Source: Geothrix fermentans DSM 14018
GTDB taxonomy: Bacteria; Acidobacteriota; Holophagae; Holophagales; Holophagaceae
NCBI RefSeq assembly: GCF_000428885.1
Contig: NZ_AUAU01000006.1
Location: 62,001-126,000 of the forward strand
Length of the DNA: 64,000 bases
Reading direction: 5' to 3'
Shown here: in pieces, positions 28,794-38,332 of the stretch
Position numbering within the stretch: position 1 is the first letter of the stretch
Layout: the number at the start of each line of letters is the position of its first letter
Made by a program: the position numbers and the translations under genes
Notes under the pieces: model-generated
Databases searched by the model: none
The model's input: only the letters and a program-made list of their open reading frames with translations
Told to the model about the DNA's origin: nothing

Positions 28794-28948
28794 GAAGTCC
28801 ACCTCGTTTGGTTGCGCCCGCTCTCTGGCGGTGCGCTGGAATCCCGGCACACGAAGTCCGGCAGAACGCCTAGATTAGCCCAGAAAACCTTTGGAAACCA
28901 TGAAATATCCGGAAGGCCTGCCCGGGGGCGTTGGCTGGAAAAGATGTT

Positions 28949-29097
28949 CAACCGCAGAGGACACAGAGGGCGCGGAGATAAAGAGGGCGGTTGGTTCGGC
29001 CTGGGTTTGGTCCTGACGTCGAAGCTGGCCCGGGCGAGGGACATCCCCGGAACCCTTGCCAGACCCCCCTCTGCGCGCTCTGCGTCCTCTGCGGTTA
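28949..29097. repeat. Inverted repeat with 9-nt units (CGCAGAGGN type) between nfu and rpsA
   Basis: Left arm AACCGCAGAGGACACAGAGG and on to about 28980; right arm at 29068-29097 in the form CTCTGCGTCCTCTGCGGTT. It lies in the 340-nt gap between the nfu stop and the rpsA start, both on the minus strand. Apart from this repeat, about 150 nt remain before rpsA and must carry its promoter; no convincing hexamers were found. Confidence 0.78.
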
Positions 29098-29133
29098 AGA
29101 GTCTTTCCCTAGCTTTGGGGCCCTGCTGGGGGA

Positions 29134-29694
29134 TCACACGCTGATGACCACGATCTCCGGATCCACTTCCTTCTGGAGCATGCCCTCGATGGCGACCAGG
29201 GTGCCCGTGAGGCTGGCCGGGCAGGAGCCGCAGGCGCCCATGTAGCGGATCATGACCTGCTTCTCGTGGCGGCCGATGAGCTCCAGGCCGCCGCCGTCCG
29301 CGGCCAGGGCCGGCAGGATGGCGCTCTCCAGCACCATGCGGATGTCCCTGAGCATCGGATCGTTGGCGTCATCGACCTTGCTGAAGACCCTCGGCGCCCC
29401 CGGCGGGGGGGCCTGCCCACCGCCGGCACCCGCCGCGGCCCGGATGGGGGCGGCCAGCAGGGGCAGCATCTCGGGCCAGCCCTTGTCGTCGGTCTTGGTG
29501 ACGGTCAGGAACTTGTCCTGCATGAAGACCGAGGTGACGTTCCCCACGGCGAAGAGGCCCTTGGCCAGCTCGTCCTCCTGGGCCGTCTCCACGTTGGGGA
29601 ACGACTTGGGAAAGCCCAGGGCCACCGGCTCCTTCAGCACGAACTTCACGGCGTTGGGGTTCGGCGTGTACTCGATTTCAGCGATTTTAGGCAT
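29134..29694 (-). CDS. Nfu-type iron-sulfur scaffold/carrier protein
   Basis: 186 residues with an Nfu N-terminal domain (EIEYTPNPNAVKFVLKEP..., about 1-90), a Gly/Pro-rich linker and a C-terminal NifU-like domain whose CXXC (GACGSCPASL) would hold an Fe-S cluster between two protomers. Proteins of this build, such as human NFU1 and bacterial NfuA-like proteins, carry Fe4S4 clusters to client enzymes. It is the last gene of the suf operon, separated from sufU by a repeat-filled gap. Confidence 0.92.
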   Translation of the reverse strand: MPKIAEIEYTPNPNAVKFVLKEPVALGFPKSFPNVETAQEDELAKGLFAVGNVTSVFMQDKFLTVTKTDDKGWPEMLPLLAAPIRAAAGAGGGQAPPPGAPRVFSKVDDANDPMLRDIRMVLESAILPALAADGGGLELIGRHEKQVMIRYMGACGSCPASLTGTLVAIEGMLQKEVDPEIVVISV

Positions 29695-29703
29695 TAAGGA
29701 CTC

Positions 29704-29796
29704 TCACCACGAAGACGGGAAGACCACGAAGAAAACCAGAAAGGACCAAGGAAGAATTGCGGTCATTCTTCGTGGTCTTGGTGGTCTTCGTGGTGA
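29704..29796. repeat. Inverted repeat with 9-nt units between sufU and nfu
   Basis: Left arm TCACCACGAAGACGGGAAGA and on to about 29730; right arm at 29766-29796 (TTCTTCGTGGTCTTGGTGGT and following). It almost exactly fills the 105-nt gap between two co-directional suf genes, so it should be transcribed as a hairpin within the operon mRNA. Confidence 0.8.
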
Positions 29797-29799
29797 ATT

Positions 29800-30249
29800 T
29801 CATTCAGTGCTCGCTTCCGCCTCGCCCTTGAGCGCGGCGTGGAGGGTGGCCCAGGGGAGGACGGCGCACTTCACGCGGCTGGGCAGGTCCTTCACGCCGC
29901 TGAACAGCGTGAGCTTGCCCAGCAGGGGCGCCTGGGTGGCGGGGTCCAGCTCGCCGCGCACCATGCCGCGGAACTGCTCGGACATGGCCTCGGCCTCGGC
30001 CACGGTCTTCCCCTTCACGGCCCCGGTCATGAGGCTGGCGCTGGAGACGTCGATGGCGCAGCCGCTGCCATGGAACTTGATGTCCTTCACCACCCCGTCC
30101 TCGATCACCATCGTCAGGTCCAGCTGGTCGCCGCAGAGGGGGTTGTAGCCCTCCGCATGGTGCGTGCAGGGCTCCAGCTTCCCGAAGTTCCGGGGCTTCT
30201 TGTTGTGCTCCAGGATCACCTGCTGGTACAGCTCGCGGGGGTCGGTCAT
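29800..30249 (-). CDS. sufU: SufU-type Fe-S assembly protein / sulfurtransferase
   Basis: 149 residues of the IscU/SufU family. The three metal-binding Cys residues are in NPLCGDQLDL, FHGSGCAIDVSSASL and SRVKCAVLPW, with the Asp after the first Cys conserved. The spacing between the second and third Cys fits the SufU type with its insertion, which accepts persulfide sulfur from SufS. SufU is typical of operons lacking sufE, and no sufE is seen here. Confidence 0.93.
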   Translation of the reverse strand: MTDPRELYQQVILEHNKKPRNFGKLEPCTHHAEGYNPLCGDQLDLTMVIEDGVVKDIKFHGSGCAIDVSSASLMTGAVKGKTVAEAEAMSEQFRGMVRGELDPATQAPLLGKLTLFSGVKDLPSRVKCAVLPWATLHAALKGEAEASTE

Positions 30250-30272
30250 TGGGCAGATCCAGACGTATAAAG

Positions 30273-30383
30273 GACATCCACGAAGGTCACGAAGGGAAAG
30301 GACAGGACACGAAGGGCATCTCGGTAATCGACTGTCTTTCCTTTGTGCCCTTGATTCATCTTCGTGCCCTTCGTGGAGATCCT
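30273..30383. repeat. Inverted repeat with 9-nt units (CACGAAGGN type) between sufS and sufU
   Basis: Left arm CATCCACGAAGGTCACGAAG and on to 30318; right arm 30336-30383 (ending GTGCCCTTCGTGGAGATCC). The two arms differ in detail, so each contains several diverged units. It fills nearly the whole 136-nt gap between sufU and sufS. The ATCTCCACGAAGGGCACGAA form of one arm recurs at 39171 and 56222. Confidence 0.82.
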
Positions 30384-30385
30384 TT

Positions 30386-31633
30386 TCATTTGAAGATCTC
30401 GATGGCCTTCAGCACGGCCGACACCAGCACATCCACGTCTTCGCGGGTGTTGAAGTAGGCGAAGGAGGCGCGGGTGGTGGCGGGGACGCCGAAGCGGGTC
30501 ATGATGGGCTGGGCGCAGTGGTGGCCGGCCCGGACCACAACGCCCTCGCCGTCCAGCAGGCTGCCCATGTCGTGGGCGTGGATGCCGTCCACCACGAAGG
30601 AGAGGACGCTGGCCTTGTCCTTCGCCTGGCCGAGGATGCGCAGGCCGGGGATGGCGGAGAGCTTTTCCGTGGCGTAGGCCAGCAGCTCGTGCTCGTGGGC
30701 GGCGATGCGGTCCAGGCCCAGGGCCTCGAGGTAGTCGATGGATTCGCCCAGGCCGATGGCGGCGGCGATGGGCGGGGTGCCGGCCTCGAACTTCCCGGGC
30801 GCGGCGATGTACGTGGTCTTCTCCCAGCTGACGGAGCGGATCATGTTGCCGCCGCCGTGCCAGGGGGGCATGGCGTCCAGGTGGGCCAGCTTGCCGTAGA
30901 GGACGCCGATGCCCGTGGGGCCTGAGAGCTTGTGGCCGCTGAACACGTAGAAGTCGGCGTCGAGGTCCTTCACGTCCACCTTGAGGTGGGGCACGGCCTG
31001 GGCGCCATCCACCAGCACGGGGACGCCCTTGGCGTGGGCCCTGGCGATGATCTCCTTCACGGGGTTGATGGTGCCCAGCACGTTGCTGACGTGCACCACG
31101 CCCACGATCCGCGTGCGGTCCGTGATCAGCTCGTCGAGCGAGTCCAGGATCAGCTCGCCGTCATCGGTCAGGGGGATGACCTTGAGGGTGGCGCCCTTCT
31201 CCTCCGCCAGCATCTGCCAGGGCACGATGTCGGCGTGGTGCTCCATGGCGGACAGGAGGATCTCGTCGCCCGCCCCCACCTTCATGCGGCCGAAGGTCTG
31301 GGCCACCAGGTTGATGGACTCCGTGGTGCCGCGGGTCCAGACGATCTCCTTGATGGAGGCGGCGCCGATGAACTTGCGCACCTTCTCCCGCGCGGCCTCG
31401 TAGGCGTCCGTGGCCTCCTGGCTGAGGGTGCTCACGCCGCGGTGGACGTTGGTGTGCTCGTCCCGCTCGTACTTCGCCATGCGCTCGATGGTCCGGAGGG
31501 GCATCTGGCCGCTCACGGCGCTGTCGAGGTAGACCACGGGCTTGCCGTGCAGGATCCGGGAGAGCAGGGGGAAGTCCCGGCGGATGGCGGCGACGTCGAG
31601 GGGCTGGGCGGTGGCGTTCACGGTGGGGCTCAT
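30386..31633 (-). CDS. sufS: Cysteine desulfurase SufS
   Basis: 415 residues, a PLP-dependent cysteine desulfurase of group II that supplies sulfur to the SUF scaffold. The PLP lysine is in FYVFSGHKLSGPTGIGVLYG, and the persulfide Cys is in VVRAGHHCAQPIMTRF. EHHADIVPWQ and WTRGTTESINLVA are typical. It overlaps sufD by ATGA. SufS enzymes normally work with SufE or SufU, here SufU. Confidence 0.95.
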   Translation of the reverse strand: MSPTVNATAQPLDVAAIRRDFPLLSRILHGKPVVYLDSAVSGQMPLRTIERMAKYERDEHTNVHRGVSTLSQEATDAYEAAREKVRKFIGAASIKEIVWTRGTTESINLVAQTFGRMKVGAGDEILLSAMEHHADIVPWQMLAEEKGATLKVIPLTDDGELILDSLDELITDRTRIVGVVHVSNVLGTINPVKEIIARAHAKGVPVLVDGAQAVPHLKVDVKDLDADFYVFSGHKLSGPTGIGVLYGKLAHLDAMPPWHGGGNMIRSVSWEKTTYIAAPGKFEAGTPPIAAAIGLGESIDYLEALGLDRIAAHEHELLAYATEKLSAIPGLRILGQAKDKASVLSFVVDGIHAHDMGSLLDGEGVVVRAGHHCAQPIMTRFGVPATTRASFAYFNTREDVDVLVSAVLKAIEIFK

Positions 31634-32903
31634 GACAGTTCTCCCAGGGAACCTGCCTGGGTGCGGGCCATGACGAGCTGGCGGAGGCTCCGGCGCAGGC
31701 TGGCCACGGGGATGTGGGTGAGCACGTCCGCCGCGAAGCCGTAGGTGAGGAGGTTGCGCGCGTCGTCGGCGTTCATGCCCCGGCTCTGGAGGTAGAACAG
31801 CTCCTCAGGGTCCAGCTGGCCCACGGTGGCGCCGTGGCTGCACTTGACGTCGTCGGCGTAGATCTCCAGCTGGGGTTTGGTATCCACCCGGGCGGCTTCG
31901 GACAGCAGCAGGTTGCGGCTCTGCTGCTGGGCGTCCGTGCCCTGGGCGCCCTTGGCCACGAGGATCTGGCCGTTGAAGACGGCCCGCGCCTTCCCGTCCA
32001 CGATGCACTTGTGCAGCTGGTGGCTGGTGGCGCCGGGCTCAGCGTGGTGCAGGAAGCTGTGGGTGTCGGCCACCTGGGCGCCGTCCAGCAGGGCCAGGCC
32101 GTCCAGGGTGGCGTCGGCGCCCTCGGCCAGCCGCACGCGGGGCTCCTGCCGGGAGAGGCGGGCGCCGAAGCTGAGGGTGCGGGAGTGGTACTGGCCGCCC
32201 CGGCCGACCTCGGCCTTGAGGGAGGTGAGGTGGAAGGCCTCGGGGCTCTCCCGCTGCACGCGCTCGTGGCGCAGGATGGCGCCTTCGGCCACGCGGATCT
32301 CCACCACGGGGCAGCTCAGGTAGGCGCCCTCGCCGTGGTGCTCCTCCACCAGCTCCAGCTCCGCGCCGCGCTCCAGTACCACCAGGACCCGGGGGAACAC
32401 GGCCACGGGGGATTCGGCCTTCGTGATGAAGAGCAGGTGCAGGGGCAGGGCCACCTTGAGGTTCTTGGGCACCAGGATCACGGCGCCGTCCTGGAAGCGG
32501 GCGGTGTTCAGATCCTCGAAGAGCCCCTTCGCCGTGCCGTTGCCGACGCTGCCGAGGGTGTGGCAGGCCTCGCTGGCGTGGGACATGGGGAAGTAGCGCA
32601 CCCCGGCGGGGACGGCGGAGGCGCAGCTGGCGTGGGGGGCGTGGCGACCGTTCACGAAGACCTGGCGCGTGCCCACCATCTCGGGGAGCAGGTGGCCGGC
32701 GACGTCCACGGTAGCCTCAGGGGCGGGGCTGAAGCCGCCGGCCAGAAGCTTGAGGTCCGTGTACTTCCAGTCCTCGTCGGAGGTCGTGGGCAGCTCCCGG
32801 CCCGCCAGCCGCTGCTCTGCCGCCTCGCGCAGCGGGGCCCACTCGGCGGGTCGCGGCCCATTGAGCAGGTCGGCGAGCAGGTTGGAACCGGCCAGGGCTG
32901 AGG

Positions 32904-32907
<4 letters not shown>
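31630..32907 (-). CDS. sufD: Fe-S cluster assembly protein SufD
   Basis: 425 residues with the beta-helix core of the SufB/SufD family near the C-terminus (FNGQILVAKGAQGTDAQQQS, KCSHGATVGQLDPEELFYL, SRGMNADDARNLL). SufD joins SufB and SufC to form the SufBC2D scaffold and is needed for iron entry. The N-terminal part is more variable, as is usual. It overlaps sufC and sufS by 4 nt each, giving tight coupling of C-D-S. Confidence 0.94.
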
Positions 32908-33668
<761 letters not shown>

Positions 33669-33690
33669 CTAAAACTCCAACAACAAAATA

Positions 33691-33775
33691 TCAACCGCGA
33701 ATGGCGCGAATGGCGCGAATGTCCGCGAATAGGGTCGGGGGTTTTTATTCGCGCCCATTCGCGTCATTCGCGGTT
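33691..33775. repeat. Inverted repeat with 9-nt units (GCGCGAATG type) between sufB and sufC
   Basis: Left arm TCAACCGCGAATGGCGCGAA and on to 33730 contains near-perfect 9-nt periods (GCGCGAATG twice). The right arm is 33746-33775 (TTCGCGCCCATTCGCGTCAT then TCGCGGTT). It fills most of the gap between sufB and sufC inside the operon. The unit sequence differs from the other two suf-operon repeats, but the 9-nt period and arm layout are the same. Confidence 0.82.
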
Positions 33776-33781
33776 CCATCT

Positions 33782-35221
33782 TCATCCCACGCTCCCCTCG
33801 AGCTTGAGGGAGAGCAGCTTGGTGGCTTCGACGGCGAATTCCATGGGGAGCTCGCGGAAGACGTCCTTGCAGAAGCCGTTGATGATCATGCTGATGGCTT
33901 CCTCGGCGGGGATGCCGCGCTGCTGGAAGTAGAGCAGCTGCTCCTCGCCGATCTTGCTGGTGGTGGCCTCGTGCTCCACCCGGGCGCTGCGGTTCTGCAC
34001 CTCGATGTAGGGGAAGGTGCTGGCGCTGCTGCTCTGGCCGATGAGCATGGAATCGCACTGGCTGAAGTTGCGGGCGCCCTCGGCTTTGGGCTGCACCTTC
34101 ACCAGGCCGCGGTAGCTGTTGGAGCTGTCGCCGGCGCTGATGCCCTTGCTGACGATGGTGCTCTTGGTGTTGCGGCCGATGTGGATCATCTTCGTGCCGG
34201 TGTCGGCCTGCTGCTTGTGGTTGGTGAGGGCGACGCTGTAGAACTCGCCGATGCTGTCGTCGCCCAGCAGCACGCAGCTGGGGTACTTCCAGGTGATGGC
34301 GCTGCCGGTCTCCACCTGGGTCCAGCTGATGTGGGACCGCTTGCCCTTGCAGAGGCCGCGCTTGGTCACGAAGTTGAAGATGCCGCCCTTGCCGTCTTTG
34401 TCGCCGGCGTACCAGTTCTGCACGGTGCTGTACTTGATGGAGGCGTCGTCCAGGGCCACCAGCTCCACCACGGCGGCGTGCAGCTGGTTGGTGTCGAACT
34501 GGGGCGCGGTGCAGCCCTCCAGGTAGCTCACGCTGGCGCCCTCCTCGGCGATGATCAGCGTGCGCTCGAACTGGCCCGACTCCTTGTTGTTGATGCGGAA
34601 GTAGGTGCTCAGGTCCATGGGGCAGGCCACGCCTTTCGGGATGAACACGAAGCTGCCGTCCGTGAACACGGCGCTGTTCAGCGCGGCGTAGAAGTTGTCG
34701 GAGGAGGGCACCACGCTGCCGAGGTACTTCTTGACCAGGTCCGGGTGGGACTTCACGGCCTCGCTGAAGCTGCAGAAGATGATGCCGACGGCGGCCAGCT
34801 TCTCGCGGTAAGTCGTCGTCACACTCACGGAGTCGAAGACCACGTCCACGGCCACGCCGGCCAGGGCCTCCTGCTCGTGGATGGGCACACCCAGCTTCTC
34901 GAAGGTGCGCCTGAGCTCGGGATCCACCTCATCCAGGGAGGCGTATTGGGGCTTCTTGGGCTTGGGGGCGCTGTAGTAGACGATCTTCTGGAAGTCGGGC
35001 TTCGGATACTCGACCTTGGCCCACTCGGGCTCGGCCATGGTCAGCCAGTGCCGGTAGGCCTTGAGGCGGAACTCCAGCAGCCAGTCGGGTTCGCCCTTCT
35101 TGGCCGAGATGAAGCGGATGACGTCCTCGCTGAGGCCGGGCGCGACGCTATCCGCCTCGATGTCCGTCACGAAGCCGTACTTGTATGCCTGGCTGGTGAC
35201 CACATTCAAGGTGGTGCTCAT
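33782..35221 (-). CDS. sufB: Fe-S cluster assembly scaffold SufB
   Basis: 479 residues, the core scaffold of SufBC2D on which Fe4S4 clusters are built. Hallmarks are [21 protein letters not shown] near the N-terminus, [12 protein letters not shown] in the middle and [20 protein letters not shown] then [11 protein letters not shown] near the C-terminus. The ATG at 35221 is chosen because GGGAGG precedes it and the conserved region starts there. It is the first gene of the suf operon; promoter and operator-like sequences lie just upstream. Confidence 0.96.
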   Translation of the reverse strand: MSTTLNVVTSQAYKYGFVTDIEADSVAPGLSEDVIRFISAKKGEPDWLLEFRLKAYRHWLTMAEPEWAKVEYPKPDFQKIVYYSAPKPKKPQYASLDEVDPELRRTFEKLGVPIHEQEALAGVAVDVVFDSVSVTTTYREKLAAVGIIFCSFSEAVKSHPDLVKKYLGSVVPSSDNFYAALNSAVFTDGSFVFIPKGVACPMDLSTYFRINNKESGQFERTLIIAEEGASVSYLEGCTAPQFDTNQLHAAVVELVALDDASIKYSTVQNWYAGDKDGKGGIFNFVTKRGLCKGKRSHISWTQVETGSAITWKYPSCVLLGDDSIGEFYSVALTNHKQQADTGTKMIHIGRNTKSTIVSKGISAGDSSNSYRGLVKVQPKAEGARNFSQCDSMLIGQSSSASTFPYIEVQNRSARVEHEATTSKIGEEQLLYFQQRGIPAEEAISMIINGFCKDVFRELPMEFAVEATKLLSLKLEGSVG

Positions 35222-35241
35222 CCCCGCCTCCCGAGTCTTCC

Positions 35242-35269
35242 ATTCTGGAATCTCGACTAAAATTGTCAA
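35242..35269 (-). promoter_or_regulatory. Probable promoter of the suf operon
   Basis: On the minus strand TTGACA (35264-35269, perfect -35) is followed after 16 nt by CAGAAT (35242-35247, 4 of 6 -10 matches). Transcription would start near 35235, giving a leader of about 14 nt with the GGGAGG ribosome site. It is the only good hexamer pair in the 91-nt gap upstream of sufB. Confidence 0.55.
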
Positions 35270-35273
35270 CTTA
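35249..35273 (-). promoter_or_regulatory. IscR type-1-like (Rrf2 family) operator over the suf promoter
   Basis: The minus-strand 25-mer has the core GTTGACAATTTTAGTCGAG. Compared by eye with the published IscR type-1 consensus (ATASYYGACTRWWWYAGTCRRSTAT) it agrees at about 20 of 25 positions, including GAC and AGTC with the A/T-rich centre between. It covers the -35 box and most of the spacer, a position suited to repression by a cluster-bearing Rrf2 protein when Fe-S supply is adequate. No Rrf2 gene is in the window. Confidence 0.55.
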
Positions 35274-35312
35274 ATACCGTGTGCGCCCGGTCACGGCCTG
35301 GTCAGGGTCGGT

Positions 35313-37163
35313 TCAGGGGCCGGCGGGCGCGTCCAACTCCTTCAGGAGGCCGCGGATCTGGTTCTTCACACCCTTGGCCTGGGTGTCGTTGAGGTCGCCG
35401 GGCTCTGCGTCCAAGCCGGACCGCAGCAGGGCCCGGGCCTCCTCCTGCTCCCCCAGGCCCGCCAGGGCGGCCCCCAGCTGGAAGTGGTTGATGAGGGTGG
35501 GTTCCTTCTCGATGAGGGGGTCCAGCAGGTCCAGCACCTCCTGGTGGCGCTTGAGGGCCAGCAGGTACTGGCCCAGCAGGGTGCGGGCCCGGGGCTCCAT
35601 GCCCGGCAGGGGGTGGGTGTGGAGGCGGCGGACCTCGATGAGGTCCTGTTCCGTGGCCAGGCCGTTCATGAGGCGGTAGGCCTCGCGCATGAGGGCCGCC
35701 TCCCAGGCGCCGGTGCTCTTGGGATGCCGCGTGAGGAAGGCATCCAGGGCCCGGGCGATCTCGGGCTCGCGCTTCTGGGCCATGAGGTGCTCGAGGGCCA
35801 GGCGCAGGGCCAGGAAGCAGAGGCGCGGATGGCGGTCCGAGCAGGCGAAGTCCAGGGCGGCCTTCAGAGTCTTCTCGGGGTTCTGGAGGAAGGCCAGGCG
35901 CAGGTCCAGCCACTCGGAGCGCTGGCTCCTCCCCTTGCGCCGGGCGCGCTTGAGCAGGAGGGCGGCGGAGTCCAGCTGGTTCTCGTCCAGCAGGGCCTCG
36001 GCCTCGTCCAGCAGGACCTGGGTGCCGGCCTTGCCGTCCCGTGCCTCCCGGAGCTGGGGGTGGTCCTCGGCGTCCACCATGAGCAGGAGGTGGGGATCCC
36101 CGGGGTTCTGCAGGAGCAGCTCCTGGAGGATGGCGAAGGCCTTGGAGCGGTCTCCCTGCTGGAGGTAGGCCTCGGCCAGGGACTCGCGCACGTGGAGGTC
36201 GCCGGGCAGGTAGCCGCTGGCCTCCTTGAGGGCGGGCACGGCCTGGGCGCTCTCCCCCCGGGCCAGGTGGACCTGGCCCAGCAGCAGCAGGGTCTCGCCG
36301 TCCTTCCGGCGGGCCACGGCCTCCTGGGCCGCCTCCAGGGCGCCCTGCAGGTCCTCCTCGTCCAGCAGCAGCTCCGCCAGCAGCATGCGGGGCTCGGGAT
36401 CCTCGGGGTGCAGGTCCGAAGCCTGGTGCAGGGCCTCGATGGCCTGGTCCACCTGGTCCGGCAGCTCCTGGAGCAGCTTGGCCAGCAGCATCCAGGCCTC
36501 GAAGTGGCGGGGGCTCAGGCTGACGGTCTTGCGGACGAGGCTCTCGGCCTCCTCGAAGTTCTGGGCCGCCTCGTGGAGGGAGGCGGCGGTGAAGATCAGC
36601 TCGTAGTTCCTGGGATCCAGGGGCAGGGCCTGGCCCAGGCGCTGGGCGGCGCCGGGCAGGTCCGCCGCCTCCAGCAGGGCCGTGGTCTCCAGCAGGGCCC
36701 GCTTGAGCTGGGACATGGACTTGGGCCGGGCGATGGGCAGGATGCGGGCGCGGTAGCGGGTGAACAGCTCCCGGGCGCTGATGAGGTGCAGGTTCTCCTC
36801 CACCAGCTGCTCCCAGCGCTCGGAAAAAGCGTGGGCGTCCAACTGGCGCTTCTGCTCCATCTCCTGCACCAGGGCCATGAGGCCGTTGCGCAGCATCACC
36901 TCGCTGCGCTCCAGCTTGCCCAGCTGGTCGGACACGGTCTCCAGGTAGGTCTCCACGCGGCGGAGGGTCTCCTCCAGGCCGGTGATGCGCTCCAGGAGGT
37001 GCTCCTCCAGATCCTCGCCGTCGGCCTCCTCCGGCTCGTCCTCCCAGGTCTGGTCCCCGGCCAGGATGAGGAGCCGCGTGCCGCACTTCACGCAAGTCTC
37101 CCGGTCCCCGGGGTTCCAGGTCAGGCAGTTCTGGCAATAGGAACCGGGCAGATCGTTGGCCAT
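35313..37163 (-). CDS. TPR-repeat protein with N-terminal zinc ribbon
   Basis: 616 residues. The N-terminus has a four-Cys zinc-ribbon-like motif (YCQNCLTWNPGDRETCVKCG). An acidic segment (about 35-55) and a probable coiled coil (about 55-110) follow, then many tetratricopeptide repeats from about 130 to the end (for example AVPALKEASGYLPGDLHVRE). No signal peptide or enzyme domain is visible; it is probably a cytosolic scaffold. The ATG at 37163 follows AAGGAT. It is divergent, by 64 nt, from a second TPR gene. Confidence 0.85.
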   Translation of the reverse strand: MANDLPGSYCQNCLTWNPGDRETCVKCGTRLLILAGDQTWEDEPEEADGEDLEEHLLERITGLEETLRRVETYLETVSDQLGKLERSEVMLRNGLMALVQEMEQKRQLDAHAFSERWEQLVEENLHLISARELFTRYRARILPIARPKSMSQLKRALLETTALLEAADLPGAAQRLGQALPLDPRNYELIFTAASLHEAAQNFEEAESLVRKTVSLSPRHFEAWMLLAKLLQELPDQVDQAIEALHQASDLHPEDPEPRMLLAELLLDEEDLQGALEAAQEAVARRKDGETLLLLGQVHLARGESAQAVPALKEASGYLPGDLHVRESLAEAYLQQGDRSKAFAILQELLLQNPGDPHLLLMVDAEDHPQLREARDGKAGTQVLLDEAEALLDENQLDSAALLLKRARRKGRSQRSEWLDLRLAFLQNPEKTLKAALDFACSDRHPRLCFLALRLALEHLMAQKREPEIARALDAFLTRHPKSTGAWEAALMREAYRLMNGLATEQDLIEVRRLHTHPLPGMEPRARTLLGQYLLALKRHQEVLDLLDPLIEKEPTLINHFQLGAALAGLGEQEEARALLRSGLDAEPGDLNDTQAKGVKNQIRGLLKELDAPAGP

Positions 37164-37227
37164 GATCCTTAGGATAGCTGGCCCCGGGGGGCTGAAGGTT
37201 TTATCCTGAGGCCCGCGAGGGCGGCCC

Positions 37228-37749
37228 ATGAGCGATGAGCAGGAACGCCAGGACAAGCGGCAGGAGGCCATGGAGTGGGTGGGCAAGGCCTACCAGCTCC
37301 ACATGAAGGGCGAAGTGGAGAAGGCCATCGGCCTCTACACCAAGTCCATCGAGATCTGCCCCACGGCCGAGGCCTACACCTTCCGCGGCTGGGCCCGCTC
37401 CTTCGAGAAGGACTACGCCTCCGCCATCGAGGACTGCCACCGGGCCATCGACCTGGACCCGGAGTTCGGGAACCCCTACAACGACATCGGCGCCTACTAC
37501 GTGGAGCAGGGCGAGCCCGACGAGGCCATCCCCTGGCTGCGCATGGCCCTCAAGGCCAAGCGCTACGAGAGCTACTGCTTCCCGCACTTCAACCTGGGCC
37601 GCGTGTACGAGGCCAAGGGCCAGCTGGACAAGGCCCTGGAGCACTTCCGCAAGGCTCTGGAGGAGAACCCCCGCTACGCCCTGGCGGCCAAGGCCGTGGA
37701 GCGGGTCAAGGGCAAGCTGGCGCCGAAGGATCCGGAGACCATCGGCTGA
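37228..37749 (+). CDS. Small TPR-repeat protein
   Basis: 173 residues made almost wholly of tetratricopeptide repeats: GEVEKAIGLYTKSIEICP, DYASAIEDCHRAIDLDPEF, GEPDEAIPWLRMALKAKRY and GQLDKALEHFRKALEENPRY are successive units. There is no signal peptide. TPR proteins of this size act as adaptors; the partner is unknown. Divergent from the larger TPR gene. Confidence 0.88.
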   Translation: MSDEQERQDKRQEAMEWVGKAYQLHMKGEVEKAIGLYTKSIEICPTAEAYTFRGWARSFEKDYASAIEDCHRAIDLDPEFGNPYNDIGAYYVEQGEPDEAIPWLRMALKAKRYESYCFPHFNLGRVYEAKGQLDKALEHFRKALEENPRYALAAKAVERVKGKLAPKDPETIG

Positions 37750-37783
37750 ACCGCCCGCTCACATGCCCGGGGTGGCGCGGAGT

Positions 37784-38068
37784 TCACCGCCGCCGCTCCC
37801 ATCCGCGGCGCCGGGTCTCGCGGGGCCAGTGGGACCTGGGGAGTTCCGTCCAGGGGCCGTTCCTCGAGGTCGAGTAGAGCCACCGGTCCCCGGAATAGAA
37901 ATAGACGTACCCCTCGTAGGTGTAATACGGCTCCACATCCAGCTCGACCACCGCGGGCAGGACCGGGACCACTTCCACGCCGCCCCTTGGCCCGGTCGCG
38001 ACCACGCAGGCGGTGAGCGCGGCGAGTCCGAGTGCCAGCACACTCCACTTCGACACCCTGTTCTTCAT
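37784..38068 (-). CDS. Small lipoprotein
   Basis: 94 residues with a lipoprotein signal peptide (KWSVLALGLAALTAC; lipobox LTAC). The mature part has a Tyr/Trp-rich segment, YYTYEGYVYFYSGDRWLYS, followed by RNGPWTELPRSHWP, a pattern seen in small uncharacterised Gram-negative lipoproteins. The ATG at 38068 has a strong AAAGGAGG site. The 264-nt gap to mqnD contains a small palindrome GGCCTaaatcaAGGCC (38166-38181) and nothing else recognisable. Confidence 0.8.
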   Translation of the reverse strand: MKNRVSKWSVLALGLAALTACVVATGPRGGVEVVPVLPAVVELDVEPYYTYEGYVYFYSGDRWLYSTSRNGPWTELPRSHWPRETRRRGWERRR

Positions 38069-38332
38069 CCTGGCCTCCTTTCCCATCTCTCGGCTTCACT
38101 GAGGGGCAGTGGGTGGACGAATGCTCTGAGCCTCCAGATCAGTAGGGGAAAAGGGTTGCGAGCGTGGCCTAAATCAAGGCCTGTCGTTGATTAACTGTTC
38201 GTGCCACATACCATCCGACCACGGGCCGCCCAGATCATAGGAGTCTCGGTTCCAGGGGCGTGGTCGTCAAGGCCCCGGGGGTCCGTGGCAATTCGCGCCC
38301 GGATCTATGCTGAACTGGATGGGAGGTCTGAC

